Below are positions 9,443 to 18,683 of a stretch of DNA of 64,000 bases, piece after piece. The notes beneath the pieces were generated by a model, which had not been told where the DNA came from, ran no database searches, and was given only the letters and a program-made list of their open reading frames with translations. The position numbers and the translations under genes are program-made. Within the stretch, counting starts at the first letter, position 1. Each line of letters begins with the position of its first letter. Source of the stretch: Candidatus Syntrophocurvum alkaliphilum (GTDB lineage: Bacteria > Bacillota > Syntrophomonadia > Syntrophomonadales > Syntrophomonadaceae); contig NZ_CP046457.1 of the NCBI RefSeq assembly GCF_009734445.1, positions 1,792,001 to 1,856,000 of the forward strand, in the 5' to 3' direction.

Positions 9443-10987
9443 TTAATCATTAGCAATCAAACACTTTCCTGTCATCTCATCAGGAATATCTACTCCTAAC
9501 ATATAAAGCATTGTTGGTGCTATATCCTCTAATGCTCCTTCTTCTAATAGACGGTTTTTTTTGTATTTATTTGATACTAGAACAAATGGTACTTTTTGAG
9601 TAGTATGTGCTGTAAATGGGCTTCCCGTTTCAGGGCAAAGCATAACTTCACAATTTCCATGATCAGAGGTCAATAATACTTGTCCGCTTTTATCTAAAAC
9701 CTTATTTACGACCTTATCTATGCACTCATCTACAACTTCAATTGCTTCAACTGCCGCATCTAGTACTCCGGTATGACCAACCATATCTGGATTGGCGTAG
9801 TTAACCACAATTACATCAAATATATCTTTATCAATTTGTTCTATAATTTTATCAGTAAGCTCATAAGCACTCATTTCAGGCTTTAGGTTGTAGGTTTCTA
9901 CTTCAGGGGAAGGGATTAGAATTCTTTCCTCACCTTCATTTTCCCTTTCTACTCCTCCATTAAAGAAAAATGTTACATGTGCATATTTTTCAGTTTCTGC
10001 AATCCTTAATTGCTTGAATTGGTTTTCAGCTAATACTTCACCTAATGTATTGTTTAAATTCTGAGGTTTATAAGCCACAGGTGCAGGAATAGTAATGTCA
10101 TATTGAGTCATACAAACATAATAAACTTGTGGAAACTTCTTTCTAGTAAAATTGTTAAAATCTTGTTCAACCAAAGCTCTGCTAATTTGGCGCGCTCTAT
10201 CTGCTCTAAAGTTATAAAATATAATACTGTCACCATCATTAATAGTTGCAATAGGTTGACCATTCTCATCTATGATTACATGTGGTTCCACAAATTCATC
10301 AGTTATATCTTTTTCATAACTATCTTGAACTGCAGCATGAGCATTAGCTGCTTTAAGCCCTTCTCCTAAAACCATAGCATTATAGCCTTTTTCTACTCTT
10401 TCCCATCTTTGATCCCGATCCATGGGATAGAATCTGCCAGCAACAGTAGCAATCTTGCCTATACCTAACTCATTTATCTTGTGAGCAAGCATCTCTAAAT
10501 AGGTGATCGCTGTTTTAGGACCGACATCACGACCATCAAGAAAGCAATGCATATACACTTTTTCTAAGCCTTTTCGTTTACATAACTCTAGTAATGCATA
10601 AAGATGTGTTATGTGGCTATGTACACCACCATCTGATAAGAGCCCCATTAAATGAAGAGCTCCATTAGTATTCTGCACATTGCTTATGGCTTTATTTATT
10701 TCTACATTATCAAAAAAAGTTCGATTTTTAATTGATTTAGATATTCGAGTTATATCTTGATATACTACCCTACCAGCACCAATGTTAAGGTGTCCTACTT
10801 CAGAATTACCCATCTGACCTTCTGGTAAACCTACATCTATACCACTGCTTTTTAGTAAAGTATCAGGATAGTCTTCTTGCAATCTATAAAAGTTTTTAGG
10901 ATCTGCTAAGGTTATAGCATTATCCTTTTCTGCAGTTCTTTCACCCCAACCGTCAATAATCATTAGTACTAATGGTTGCTTAGACAT
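9443..10987 (-). CDS. gpmI: 2,3-bisphosphoglycerate-independent phosphoglycerate mutase
   Basis: A 514-residue alkaline-phosphatase-fold mutase interconverting 3- and 2-phosphoglycerate, Mn2+-dependent in this family. Visible are MIIDGWG (metal Asp), GNSEVGHLNIGAGR (the phosphorylated Ser in NSE), MDRDQRWER, VVNYANPDMVGHTG and LLTSDHGNCE. Length is normal. ATG 10987 lies inside the tpiA stop (ATGTCTAA overlap), showing tight coupling to tpiA. It is part of the CggR operon. Confidence 0.98.
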   Translation of the reverse strand: MSKQPLVLMIIDGWGERTAEKDNAITLADPKNFYRLQEDYPDTLLKSSGIDVGLPEGQMGNSEVGHLNIGAGRVVYQDITRISKSIKNRTFFDNVEINKAISNVQNTNGALHLMGLLSDGGVHSHITHLYALLELCKRKGLEKVYMHCFLDGRDVGPKTAITYLEMLAHKINELGIGKIATVAGRFYPMDRDQRWERVEKGYNAMVLGEGLKAANAHAAVQDSYEKDITDEFVEPHVIIDENGQPIATINDGDSIIFYNFRADRARQISRALVEQDFNNFTRKKFPQVYYVCMTQYDITIPAPVAYKPQNLNNTLGEVLAENQFKQLRIAETEKYAHVTFFFNGGVERENEGEERILIPSPEVETYNLKPEMSAYELTDKIIEQIDKDIFDVIVVNYANPDMVGHTGVLDAAVEAIEVVDECIDKVVNKVLDKSGQVLLTSDHGNCEVMLCPETGSPFTAHTTQKVPFVLVSNKYKKNRLLEEGALEDIAPTMLYMLGVDIPDEMTGKCLIAND

Positions 10988-11738
10988 TTTTATCAAACCT
11001 CACAATATCTGCAAAAGTATCTGGAGTTAAGCTAGCTCCTCCAACTAAAGCTCCATCAATGTCTTCCTTATTCATAAATTCTGCTATGTTTTCTGGTTTA
11101 ACACTTCCACCGTATAATATGCGAATTGTTTTGGCAAAATCTTCATTAAATATTTTCCCCAAATACTCACGGATATAACCAATCATTTCCTGTGCATCAG
11201 TACAACTAGCGTTTATTCCAGTTCCTATAGCCCAGACAGGCTCATAAGCTATTACTATACCATTTTGTTTAATATCTAAATCTTTTAGACCATTAGTTAA
11301 TTGCTCTTTCACAACCTCTAGAGCACGATTATTTTCACGCTCTTGTAATGTTTCCCCCACACAAAAAATGGGAATTAATTCTGTGTCTAGAGCTGCTTTA
11401 AGTTTACGATTTATAGTTAAGTCATTCTCAGCAAGAACAGTTCTTCTTTCTGAATGTCCGATTATTACCCAGTTGCACCCTACATCTTTAAGCATTACTG
11501 GAGAAATTTCACCTGTATAAGCACCTTTTTCTTCCCAAAATACATTTTGAGCCCCTAACTCTACATTTGTCCCTTTAAGTTCATTACTTAATACATGTAA
11601 GCTAGTAAATGTTGGACATAATACAATATCCTTTGTAGTTTCATTTGTTACTAATGGTAAAAATTCATTTATAAATTGTTTACCTTCAGCTATTGTTTTA
11701 TGCATTTTCCAATTACCAGCTAACATTGGTTTTCTCAT
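10980..11738 (-). CDS. tpiA: Triosephosphate isomerase
   Basis: A 252-residue TIM barrel interconverting DHAP and glyceraldehyde-3-phosphate. GNWKMH (catalytic Lys), IIGHSERR (catalytic His, about residue 95), AYEPVWAIGTG (catalytic Glu and hinge of loop 6) and ILYGGSVKPEN are present. ATG 11738 is chosen; the frame upstream reads into the pgk stop. It starts two bases after the pgk stop and overlaps gpmI by eight bases, as expected within one operon. Confidence 0.98.
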   Translation of the reverse strand: MRKPMLAGNWKMHKTIAEGKQFINEFLPLVTNETTKDIVLCPTFTSLHVLSNELKGTNVELGAQNVFWEEKGAYTGEISPVMLKDVGCNWVIIGHSERRTVLAENDLTINRKLKAALDTELIPIFCVGETLQERENNRALEVVKEQLTNGLKDLDIKQNGIVIAYEPVWAIGTGINASCTDAQEMIGYIREYLGKIFNEDFAKTIRILYGGSVKPENIAEFMNKEDIDGALVGGASLTPDTFADIVRFDKNV

Positions 11739-11740
11739 AA

Positions 11741-12913
11741 TTACACCCCACAAACTGCAACACCGGGAAGCAATTTTCCTTCTAAAAATTCTAAGGTCGC
11801 ACCTCCACCGGTAGAAATATGAGTTATATTTTTTTCTAATCCTAAATGGTGCACAGCCGCTGCTGAGTCACCACCTCCTATAACGCTAACTGCTGGAGAA
11901 TCAGCTAGTTTTTTAGCTACCTCTTCTGTTCCCTTAGCAAATTGATCATATTCATAAACACCTAAGGGCCCGTTCCAAATTATAGTTCTAGCTTTTAATA
12001 TTTCTTTACTATATTCTTCAATTGTTTTAGGTCCGATATCTAGAATCATCTTATCATCAGGCACTTCTAATACATCAACTACCTGACCTTGCGCTTTCTC
12101 AGAAACTTCATCTGCAATCACAACATCTAGGGGTAAAAGTATACGGGTATCTTTCTTTTCTGCTTCCTTTAGAAGCTCAGTTGCTTCATCAATCCGATCC
12201 TTTTCCAAAATTGATTTACCTACATTTATTCCTTTTGCTTTTAGGAAGGTATTGGCCATACCTCCTCCAATCACAATAACATCCATTTTATCTAATAAGT
12301 TATTTATTAACCCTAATTTATCATAAACCTTTGAACCACCTAAGATAGCCATTCGAGGACTTTCAGGATGTTCTATGACACCTTTTAACATTTTCACTTC
12401 ATTTTCTACTAAAAGCCCAGCATATGAAGGTAAATAATCAGCCACACCAGCAGTAGATGAGTGAGCACGATGGGCTGTTCCAAATGCATCATTAACAAAG
12501 ATATCACCTAGTAAAGCTAATTTTTTTGAAAAATCAGGATTATTTTTTTCTTCTTCCTCGTGATAACGTACATTCTCAAGCATTAAAACTTCACCTGGTT
12601 TCAATTCTTGTGCTTTTTCTTCGACTTCTGAACCAATACAATCATCTGCTATAATAACAGGTCCATTTATAAGTCTGCTAAGATACTGAGCAACTGGCTT
12701 TAAGCTATATTTACTTTCACGCCCCTTGGGCCTACCCAAATGACTCATTAAAATAACTTTAGCATTTTGCTTAACCAAATATTCTATAGTTGGTATTGCA
12801 GATTGTATTCGATTATCATCAAGAATTTCTCCGTCTTTATCCATAGGCACATTAAAATCTACTCGCATTAAAACTCTTTTGCCGCTTAAATCAATATCCC
12901 GTATACTTCTCAC
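11741..12913 (-). CDS. pgk: Phosphoglycerate kinase
   Basis: About 390 residues of a monomeric kinase that makes ATP from 1,3-bisphosphoglycerate. RVDFNVPM, SHLGRPKG, the hinge EVKMLKGV, GGSKVYDKLG and GGGDSAAAVHHLG are all intact. The likely start is GTG 12913, placed ten bases after GGAGG; the frame also opens with TTG at 12931, but that codon overlaps the binding site. It lies 40 bases after gapA and two bases before tpiA. Confidence 0.97.
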   Translation of the reverse strand: MRSIRDIDLSGKRVLMRVDFNVPMDKDGEILDDNRIQSAIPTIEYLVKQNAKVILMSHLGRPKGRESKYSLKPVAQYLSRLINGPVIIADDCIGSEVEEKAQELKPGEVLMLENVRYHEEEEKNNPDFSKKLALLGDIFVNDAFGTAHRAHSSTAGVADYLPSYAGLLVENEVKMLKGVIEHPESPRMAILGGSKVYDKLGLINNLLDKMDVIVIGGGMANTFLKAKGINVGKSILEKDRIDEATELLKEAEKKDTRILLPLDVVIADEVSEKAQGQVVDVLEVPDDKMILDIGPKTIEEYSKEILKARTIIWNGPLGVYEYDQFAKGTEEVAKKLADSPAVSVIGGGDSAAAVHHLGLEKNITHISTGGGATLEFLEGKLLPGVAVCGV

Positions 12914-12953
12914 CTTTGAAAGCACCTCCAAGTAAATCGAATAATACTAAAAA

Positions 12954-13961
12954 CTATTTTAGACCTTTAGAGGCAATATAGGTCACAGTATCTAGCACTC
13001 TTAGTGAATATCCCCATTCATTGTCATACCATGCTATTACTTTTGCCATTTTATTACCCATAACCATTGTTAGTAATCCATCAATTACAGCTGAGTGTTC
13101 TTCGCCATTATAATCACTAGATACTAATGGCTCTTCCGTATATTTAATAATTCCTTTTAAATTAGTTTCACTAGCTTTTTTAAATGACATATTAATTGCT
13201 TCTGCAGAAGCTTCTTTTTCCAACTCCACTGTAAAATCTACTAATGAAACATTTGGAGTTGGTACCCTTATTGCCAAACCATCCAGTTTACCATCTAATT
13301 CAGGGATTATTTTTCCTACCAAACCTGCTGCACCAGTAGTGGTTGGAATCAATGAGATTGCAGCAGCTCTGGCTCTTCTTAAATCATTATGCTCTAAATC
13401 TAAAACCTTCTGATCATTAGTATATGAATGAACGGTATTCATAACACCTTTTACAATACCAAAATCATCATGCAATACCTTAGCAACTGGTGTTAAACAA
13501 TTTGTTGTACAAGATGCATTAGATAAAATATCATGTTCCGGCTTATATTCATCTTCATTTACACCCATTACTATAGTTAAATCCATATTTTTACCCGGTG
13601 CAGTTAAAACAACCTTTGAAGCACCGGCTTTTAAATGTTTTGCAGCACCATCCCTACTACGAAATACGCCTGTTGCTTCAACAATCACTTGCACTCCCAT
13701 ATCTGCCCATGGTAATTGTTCTGGATCCTTTTGGGACAAATACTTAAATTTTTTATTTCCAACAACAATATCTTCACCTTGAACAGACACATCTGCATCA
13801 TAAACACCATGGATAGAGTCGTACTTAAATAGATGGGCACCACCTTTAGGATCTCCTAAATCGTTTACTGCTACTAACTCTATATCATTTCTCTGTAAAG
13901 CTGCCCTAGCTACTAAACGTCCGATTCTGCCAAAGCCATTAATAGCAATTTTCACCGCCAT
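12954..13961 (-). CDS. gapA: Glyceraldehyde-3-phosphate dehydrogenase, type I
   Basis: A 335-residue NAD-dependent enzyme. NGFGRIGR at the N-terminus, the catalytic SNASCTTNCLTP (Cys about 152), HSYTNDQKVLD and WYDNEWGYS are present. The acidic residue region after the second strand (AVNDLGD) fits NAD specificity. ATG directly abuts the cggR stop (TAAATG), with GAAAGG inside the end of cggR as binding site, so the pair is translationally linked. This is the catabolic, CggR-controlled isozyme by context. Confidence 0.98.
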   Translation of the reverse strand: MAVKIAINGFGRIGRLVARAALQRNDIELVAVNDLGDPKGGAHLFKYDSIHGVYDADVSVQGEDIVVGNKKFKYLSQKDPEQLPWADMGVQVIVEATGVFRSRDGAAKHLKAGASKVVLTAPGKNMDLTIVMGVNEDEYKPEHDILSNASCTTNCLTPVAKVLHDDFGIVKGVMNTVHSYTNDQKVLDLEHNDLRRARAAAISLIPTTTGAAGLVGKIIPELDGKLDGLAIRVPTPNVSLVDFTVELEKEASAEAINMSFKKASETNLKGIIKYTEEPLVSSDYNGEEHSAVIDGLLTMVMGNKMAKVIAWYDNEWGYSLRVLDTVTYIASKGLK

Positions 13962-14987
13962 TTAATTCATCCTTTCTAATATTTTTTTTGCTGCACCCTC
14001 ATCAGTAATAAGCACATTAAGCTGTTTACTATTTAAAACCGCTTCTATAGCATCAGTTTTATTACTTCCTCCAGCAACAGCTACGATAGTTTCAACATTT
14101 TCCAAATCTTTCTTTTCTAAACCTATACCAGGAAGTTCATATACTATGTTTCCCACTTTGTCATAATAATATCTAAGTGATTCAGCTAAAGCCTTTTGTT
14201 TTTTCAAAAAATTTATTTCCAGTTCAGATAATCCTCTCCGTTTAGCCATGTCAATTGCTGGGCCAATTCCATGAATGAGGATGTTGCTAAACTTTATGTT
14301 TTTTATAAGCTTGCTTATGTTAGCATCCTTTTTTAATATTTCAGCTGTGTTTTCTTCTAGATAATCAGGTATGTGTAGCAGTTTATATTGAGCTCCAATT
14401 GTTTTTGCTATTTTGGCTGCAATAACACTTGCTTGTTGTTCCATATCTTCACCTAAACCACCACGAGCAGGAACAATCATAGCTCCAGTTCCATCAATGC
14501 TACTATCTACTGCTTCAGCCATTTCAGCAAGTGTTGTTCCACCAGTTACTGCCACAGTACAACCGGGAAAAATAGCTTTTTGTAAAAATCGTGCTGCAGC
14601 TCTACCAATATCTTTTTTGGTAAATGGGTCAGACATCGAATCACCTGGCACAATAATAGCTTCTTTTAGATTAAATATTTCCTTAAATTTTTGCTCTAAT
14701 ATACCAGTGCTAAAAAGATATGGAACTAGTTCATTCATTTCATTTAAAATACCTTCACCAAGAACAGTTAGATTTATACCACTAGGTGTACTATACAGTA
14801 TTCCTCGTTCTTTTAATCTATCAAGCTCTGAACGAACTAGCCTTTCAGAATAACCTAGATTTTTAGCAATCTGACGCCTGCCTATTGGTTGATAGTCAAA
14901 AACTTGTTTTAAGATCTGATATCTATTTTTTAGAGCATCTAATAATTCAGGTGCACATCGTTCTACAATTGTAAATAGTCTTTCCAT
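13962..14987 (-). CDS. cggR: Central glycolytic genes regulator CggR
   Basis: A 341-residue SorC/DeoR-type repressor: an N-terminal winged HTH (about residues 20-65, GRRQIAKNLGYSERLVRSEL) and a C-terminal sugar-phosphate sensing domain with GDSMSDPFTKKDIGR, VTGGTTLAEMAE and VAGGSNKTDAIEAVL. In Bacillus the effector is fructose-1,6-bisphosphate. It is the first gene of the glycolytic operon and should repress itself and gapA-pgk-tpiA-gpmI-eno. A promoter and a probable operator lie upstream. Confidence 0.96.
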   Translation of the reverse strand: MERLFTIVERCAPELLDALKNRYQILKQVFDYQPIGRRQIAKNLGYSERLVRSELDRLKERGILYSTPSGINLTVLGEGILNEMNELVPYLFSTGILEQKFKEIFNLKEAIIVPGDSMSDPFTKKDIGRAAARFLQKAIFPGCTVAVTGGTTLAEMAEAVDSSIDGTGAMIVPARGGLGEDMEQQASVIAAKIAKTIGAQYKLLHIPDYLEENTAEILKKDANISKLIKNIKFSNILIHGIGPAIDMAKRRGLSELEINFLKKQKALAESLRYYYDKVGNIVYELPGIGLEKKDLENVETIVAVAGGSNKTDAIEAVLNSKQLNVLITDEGAAKKILERMN

Positions 14988-15014
14988 TAAGGTAACTCCA
15001 ATATTATTATTTGA

Positions 15015-15051
15015 TGGGACAAGCTTCTAACTCAGGGTCAAATTAGTCCCA
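15015..15051 (-). promoter_or_regulatory. Probable CggR operator
   Basis: TGGGAC (15015-15020) and GTCCCA (15046-15051) face each other across 25 bases; on the minus strand the left site continues as GGGAC-N5-TGACC. Known CggR operators use GGGAC/TGTC half-sites placed after the transcription start, as here (about +40 to +75 from the predicted start). Only the half-site match and position support this. Confidence 0.5.
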
Positions 15052-15096
15052 GTAAATGCAGACAAATTCCTTGATTTTTATTATTTACTACTAAAT

Positions 15097-15102
15097 ATTA
15101 TA
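15097..15102 (-). promoter_or_regulatory. Promoter of the cggR-gapA operon (extended -10)
   Basis: TATAAT preceded by TG one base upstream (TGCTATAAT) gives an extended -10. No good -35 at 17 bases. It predicts a start near 15090 and a leader of about 100 nt holding the operator. Confidence 0.6.
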
Positions 15103-15165
15103 GCATAATCAATTAAAAATGTTGCATATTTCTTGCTTATCGTGACATATTTTCATTTTTCATAA

Positions 15166-15190
15166 TAGAAAAACGGGCTTCCCCCCGTTT
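15166..15190 (-). terminator. Terminator of rpoN
   Basis: AAACGGG (15171-15177) pairs with CCCGTTT (15184-15190); on the minus strand the stem runs into TTTTCT. It lies ten bases after the rpoN stop and separates it from the cggR operon. Confidence 0.75.
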
Positions 15191-15200
15191 GTCTAGTTCC

Positions 15201-16580
15201 TTATTTATATCTTTTCCTAGCTGATGTAGATAATATTCCTAATTCTTGACGATATTTTGATACTGTTCTTCTAGAAATTTTTACCCCTTTTTCTTTAAGT
15301 ATCTTTGTTATATTTTCATCACTTAAAGGTTTAGTTATATCCTCATTGCTAATTATTTCAGAAATAATATTTTTAATACTCTTAGAAGATTTTTGTTCAT
15401 CTCCTTGACAGGATACACCTGTACTAAAAAAGTATTTAAGTTCAAAAAGCCCTTGAGGTGTTTGGATATATTTATTGTTCGTAGCTCTACTTACTGTTGA
15501 TTCATGTACATCAATTAGCTCAGCAACTCTTTTCAAGTTTAATGGCTTCAAATATTTTATTCCTTTATCTAAAAATTCCTTTTGTATATCTACTATACAC
15601 CTAGCAACCTTATACAGTGTCATTCTGCGCTGCTCAATGCTTTTAATCAACCATATAGCAGAACCCATTTTTTCTTCCATATATTTTTTGCAATCACCAG
15701 AAAAGCTTTCTGACTGGCGCATTAAATTTTCATACATATAATTTATGGTTAACCTAGGAAAGTTACTATCATTTACTACTATCATATATTCATCATCGAC
15801 TTTTTCCACTATTACATCTGGAAATATAAATTTAACTTCATCAGAACTATACTGCAAACCTGGTTTTGGATCGAGTGTTCGAATTAAATCACAGGTTTCT
15901 TGGACATTTTTAACTGAAACACCTAAGGATTGGGCAATCTTGTTAATTCGGTTTCTACTTAAATCATCTAGATGGTCTTTTACAATGCTTTTCGTAAGGG
16001 AATCATCTTTACCATAGTGTTTTAATTGAATTAACAAGCACTCCTGTAAATTTCTAGCTCCTACTCCGCTAGGGCTAAATGATTGTATTACTTCTAATAC
16101 CTCTTCTACTTTATCTATTGCTACATTAGCCTTTTCTGCCACTTCTTTAAGTTCAATAGAAAGGTATCCATTGTTATCAATACTACCTATTAGATAATGT
16201 CCAATGGTTAAAGAGTTGGAATCACAGTTAGTTAAATTTAGTTGAAATTCTAAATGCTCATATAAGCTAGGACGTTTAGTGATAAAGTTTTCAAAGGTTT
16301 TTTCTTCTTGCACTTCTTTTTCCCTATATTCAATATCTCTATCATTAAAGTATTCAAGCCAATCTTCTACATCAGCATTATTATCTGTATTCTCTTGAGT
16401 TTCTTCTTCTGTATATTCAATATCTTTTTCTTCTAACAACGGGTTTTCTGCGAGTTCATTTTGAATATACTCACTAAGCTCTAAAGTGGACATTTGCAAT
16501 ATAGCTATAGCTTGCCGCAATTCTGGTGTCATCACTAACTTTTGTTGCTGTTCTAAATAAACATCGTGTGTAAGTCTCAT
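15201..16580 (-). CDS. rpoN: RNA polymerase sigma-54 factor
   Basis: A 459-residue sigma-54. Region I is recognisable (LVMTPELRQAIAILQM, then ELAENPLLEE), followed by an acidic linker rich in Glu, the core-binding and HTH domains, and a C-terminal RpoN box SRRTVSKYRQELGI that reads the -24 element. It needs enhancer-binding ATPases, none of which is in this window. ATG 16580 follows GAGGG at six bases. A promoter matching its -24/-12 consensus is found at 62721-62736. It lies between cggR and whiA on the same strand, ended by its own terminator. Confidence 0.97.
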   Translation of the reverse strand: MRLTHDVYLEQQQKLVMTPELRQAIAILQMSTLELSEYIQNELAENPLLEEKDIEYTEEETQENTDNNADVEDWLEYFNDRDIEYREKEVQEEKTFENFITKRPSLYEHLEFQLNLTNCDSNSLTIGHYLIGSIDNNGYLSIELKEVAEKANVAIDKVEEVLEVIQSFSPSGVGARNLQECLLIQLKHYGKDDSLTKSIVKDHLDDLSRNRINKIAQSLGVSVKNVQETCDLIRTLDPKPGLQYSSDEVKFIFPDVIVEKVDDEYMIVVNDSNFPRLTINYMYENLMRQSESFSGDCKKYMEEKMGSAIWLIKSIEQRRMTLYKVARCIVDIQKEFLDKGIKYLKPLNLKRVAELIDVHESTVSRATNNKYIQTPQGLFELKYFFSTGVSCQGDEQKSSKSIKNIISEIISNEDITKPLSDENITKILKEKGVKISRRTVSKYRQELGILSTSARKRYK

Positions 16581-16647
16581 GCATGTCCCTCTCTTTTAAA
16601 AGTAGCTTCTAGTTATTTATATTCGTGAACTTTCAAGCTATGTCCTG

Positions 16648-17592
16648 CTATAAATAATCATCCTCAAGTAACTGCTCACAAATTCTTTCTAATTTTCTCA
16701 TTCTATAAGCTGTCCCAGACTTAGTTAGAGGTGGACTCATCATATTCCCTAACTCCTTTAATGTACTATCCGGATAGTCAATTCGCAACATAGCCAATTC
16801 TTTTATCCCCAGGGGAAAAATATCTACACCATGTCTGTCTATAACTTTTTTTATGAGTTCAATTTGCCTTAAGGAAGCATCTACAGTCTTAGCTAGATTA
16901 GCGGTTTCACAATTCACCTGACGATTCACATTATTACGCATGGATTTAATAATACGTACATTTTCAAACTCTAATAAAGCCTTATTAGCTCCTATTATTC
17001 TTAATAAATCTACTATTTTTTCACTTTCTTTAAGATAAATTATTATATTACTTTTACGCTCAGTCAATCTAGCTTCTATATCACATTTTGCCAATAATCT
17101 TTTAGAATCATGCGCTAATTTAGTATCATTACATACAATTTCTAAATGATAGCTACCTTCAGGTTTATTCACAAAGCCTCGAACCAAAAAAAGGCCCCTT
17201 ATATAAGCTCTTTTACAACACTTTTTCCCTACTAATCGCCAATTAATTTTATTATTAATTTTACAGTTATCATTAAGTATATTGAAATTTGCTAATACAT
17301 TTATATTTTCTTTATTTAAAATAGTATCTATTATATATACTTTGTTTTTTTTAAATCTTTTTCTGTTATCAATTACTACTGTTGATTTTAAGTCATAACT
17401 TTCTTTAAGTATTTTAAAAACCTTTCTAGCAGCAGCCACATTTTCATTAACTATCCTTAATATTGTTTCATTAGTATTTAAAATATAACCACTAGAATTT
17501 AAAATTGCTGCTGCCTCTGCTTTTTTGCAACAATCCTTCTCTGGCATAATCCGTGCCAATTCATTTTTCACTTCATTAGAAAAATTAATCAT
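16648..17592 (-). CDS. whiA: WhiA, DNA-binding protein with LAGLIDADG-like fold
   Basis: A 314-residue WhiA/YvcL. The N-terminal degenerate homing-endonuclease fold contains CKRAYIRGLFLVRGFV, and the C-terminal HTH contains PLGIKELAMLRIDYPDSTL followed by LGNMMSPPLTKSGTAYRM. In Bacillus it affects cell division and chromosome segregation; in sporulating actinomycetes it is a developmental regulator. It follows yvcK, but a long hairpin repeat (17626-17701) is inserted in the 131-base gap, which may reduce read-through. The ribosome binding site before ATG 17592 is weak (GGATGTGATTTT). Confidence 0.95.
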   Translation of the reverse strand: MINFSNEVKNELARIMPEKDCCKKAEAAAILNSSGYILNTNETILRIVNENVAAARKVFKILKESYDLKSTVVIDNRKRFKKNKVYIIDTILNKENINVLANFNILNDNCKINNKINWRLVGKKCCKRAYIRGLFLVRGFVNKPEGSYHLEIVCNDTKLAHDSKRLLAKCDIEARLTERKSNIIIYLKESEKIVDLLRIIGANKALLEFENVRIIKSMRNNVNRQVNCETANLAKTVDASLRQIELIKKVIDRHGVDIFPLGIKELAMLRIDYPDSTLKELGNMMSPPLTKSGTAYRMRKLERICEQLLEDDYL

Positions 17593-17625
17593 AAAATCAC
17601 ATCCACAAAAATTAAAACACTGACA

Positions 17626-17701
17626 GGGGGGAGTAGAACAGGGGACGGTTCTCTGTTTTGCCCTTGTAGAACAGAGAACCGTCCCCTGTTCTACTCCCCC
17701 C
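17626..17701. repeat. Long GGGACGGTTCT-type hairpin (family 3, copy 2)
   Basis: A perfect 32-bp stem (17626-17657 with 17670-17701) around a 12-base loop. Each arm holds GTAGAACAG, GGGACGGTTCT and CTGTT. The words TGTTCTACTCC and CTGTTCC repeat just outside the right arm (17702-17722). It lies between yvcK and whiA. Confidence 0.9.
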
Positions 17702-17723
17702 TGTTCTACTCCGCCTGTTCCGC

Positions 17724-18683
17724 TTATCTGCCTATGGTTTTCATTATCACCTTAGCTAATTTGTCTGAGTCATGCCAGGCAAAGTCTGCTTGAGAAACAA
17801 GGTCTTCTTCTATTACTTTTACGCCTAAATCATTTATTTCTTGTAAAGCTTTTCTTACAGGTATAGCTTTTTCCTCTTTATAACGTTCTAATCTATATTT
17901 ATCTATGTTTCCTGAATTCATTATAACATAGTTAAAAATTTGCTTATTTATATGCTCTAATATAACCTTTAGGTGATCATATGCTGTAAAATCATCAGTT
18001 TCACCTTGTTCAGTCATTATATTACTTACATACATAGTTACTGCATTAGAATCAGCTATAGCATCTACAACACCATCAACAAGTAGGTTTGGAATAATGC
18101 TAGTATATAGGCTTCCAGGTCCTACAATTATCGCATCAGCATCCCTTATAGCATTTAAGGTTTCTGGAACTGGTCTACAGTATTCTGGTTTTAAAAAAAG
18201 CCTTTCTATTTTATATTTATAATTCCTAATGAGAGTTTCACCAGAAACCATTTTACCATCACTCATTAGAGCCTTTAAGGTAACATGCTCTAATGTAGCC
18301 GGCAAAACATTTCCTCTTACTTTTAATACTTTACTAACTTCTTTAATAGCCGTTATAAAGTCTCCAGTTATTTCGGTCATTGCTACTAATAATAGATTAC
18401 CTAAGCTATGTCCCTTTAGCCCTTCACCTGTTTGAAATCTATGCTGTATAACTTCATCCATTAAAGTTTCAGTATCTGCCAAAGCAACTAAACAGCTACG
18501 AATATCACCAGGTGGCAATACCCCTAACTCAGCCCTTAACCTACCGGAGCTACCTCCATCATCAGATACTGTGACTACTGCAGTTACGTTTGTAGTTAGT
18601 TTTTTTAGTCCTTTCAAAAGAACAGATAAGCCGGTACCTCCTCCAATTACTACAATCCTAGATTCTCTATCTATTCTATTCAT
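17724..18683 (-). CDS. yvcK: Gluconeogenesis factor YvcK/CofD-like
   Basis: A 319-residue protein of the CofD/YvcK superfamily with the N-terminal VIGGGTGLSVLLKGLKK and DDGGSSGRLR motifs. It binds UDP-GlcNAc-type nucleotides in characterised members and links central carbon metabolism to cell-wall synthesis and cell shape. ATG 18683 follows directly after the rapZ stop (TAAATG). The rapZ-yvcK-whiA order is the usual Gram-positive one; crh, present in Bacillus after whiA, is absent and rpoN follows. Confidence 0.95.
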   Translation of the reverse strand: MNRIDRESRIVVIGGGTGLSVLLKGLKKLTTNVTAVVTVSDDGGSSGRLRAELGVLPPGDIRSCLVALADTETLMDEVIQHRFQTGEGLKGHSLGNLLLVAMTEITGDFITAIKEVSKVLKVRGNVLPATLEHVTLKALMSDGKMVSGETLIRNYKYKIERLFLKPEYCRPVPETLNAIRDADAIIVGPGSLYTSIIPNLLVDGVVDAIADSNAVTMYVSNIMTEQGETDDFTAYDHLKVILEHINKQIFNYVIMNSGNIDKYRLERYKEEKAIPVRKALQEINDLGVKVIEEDLVSQADFAWHDSDKLAKVIMKTIGR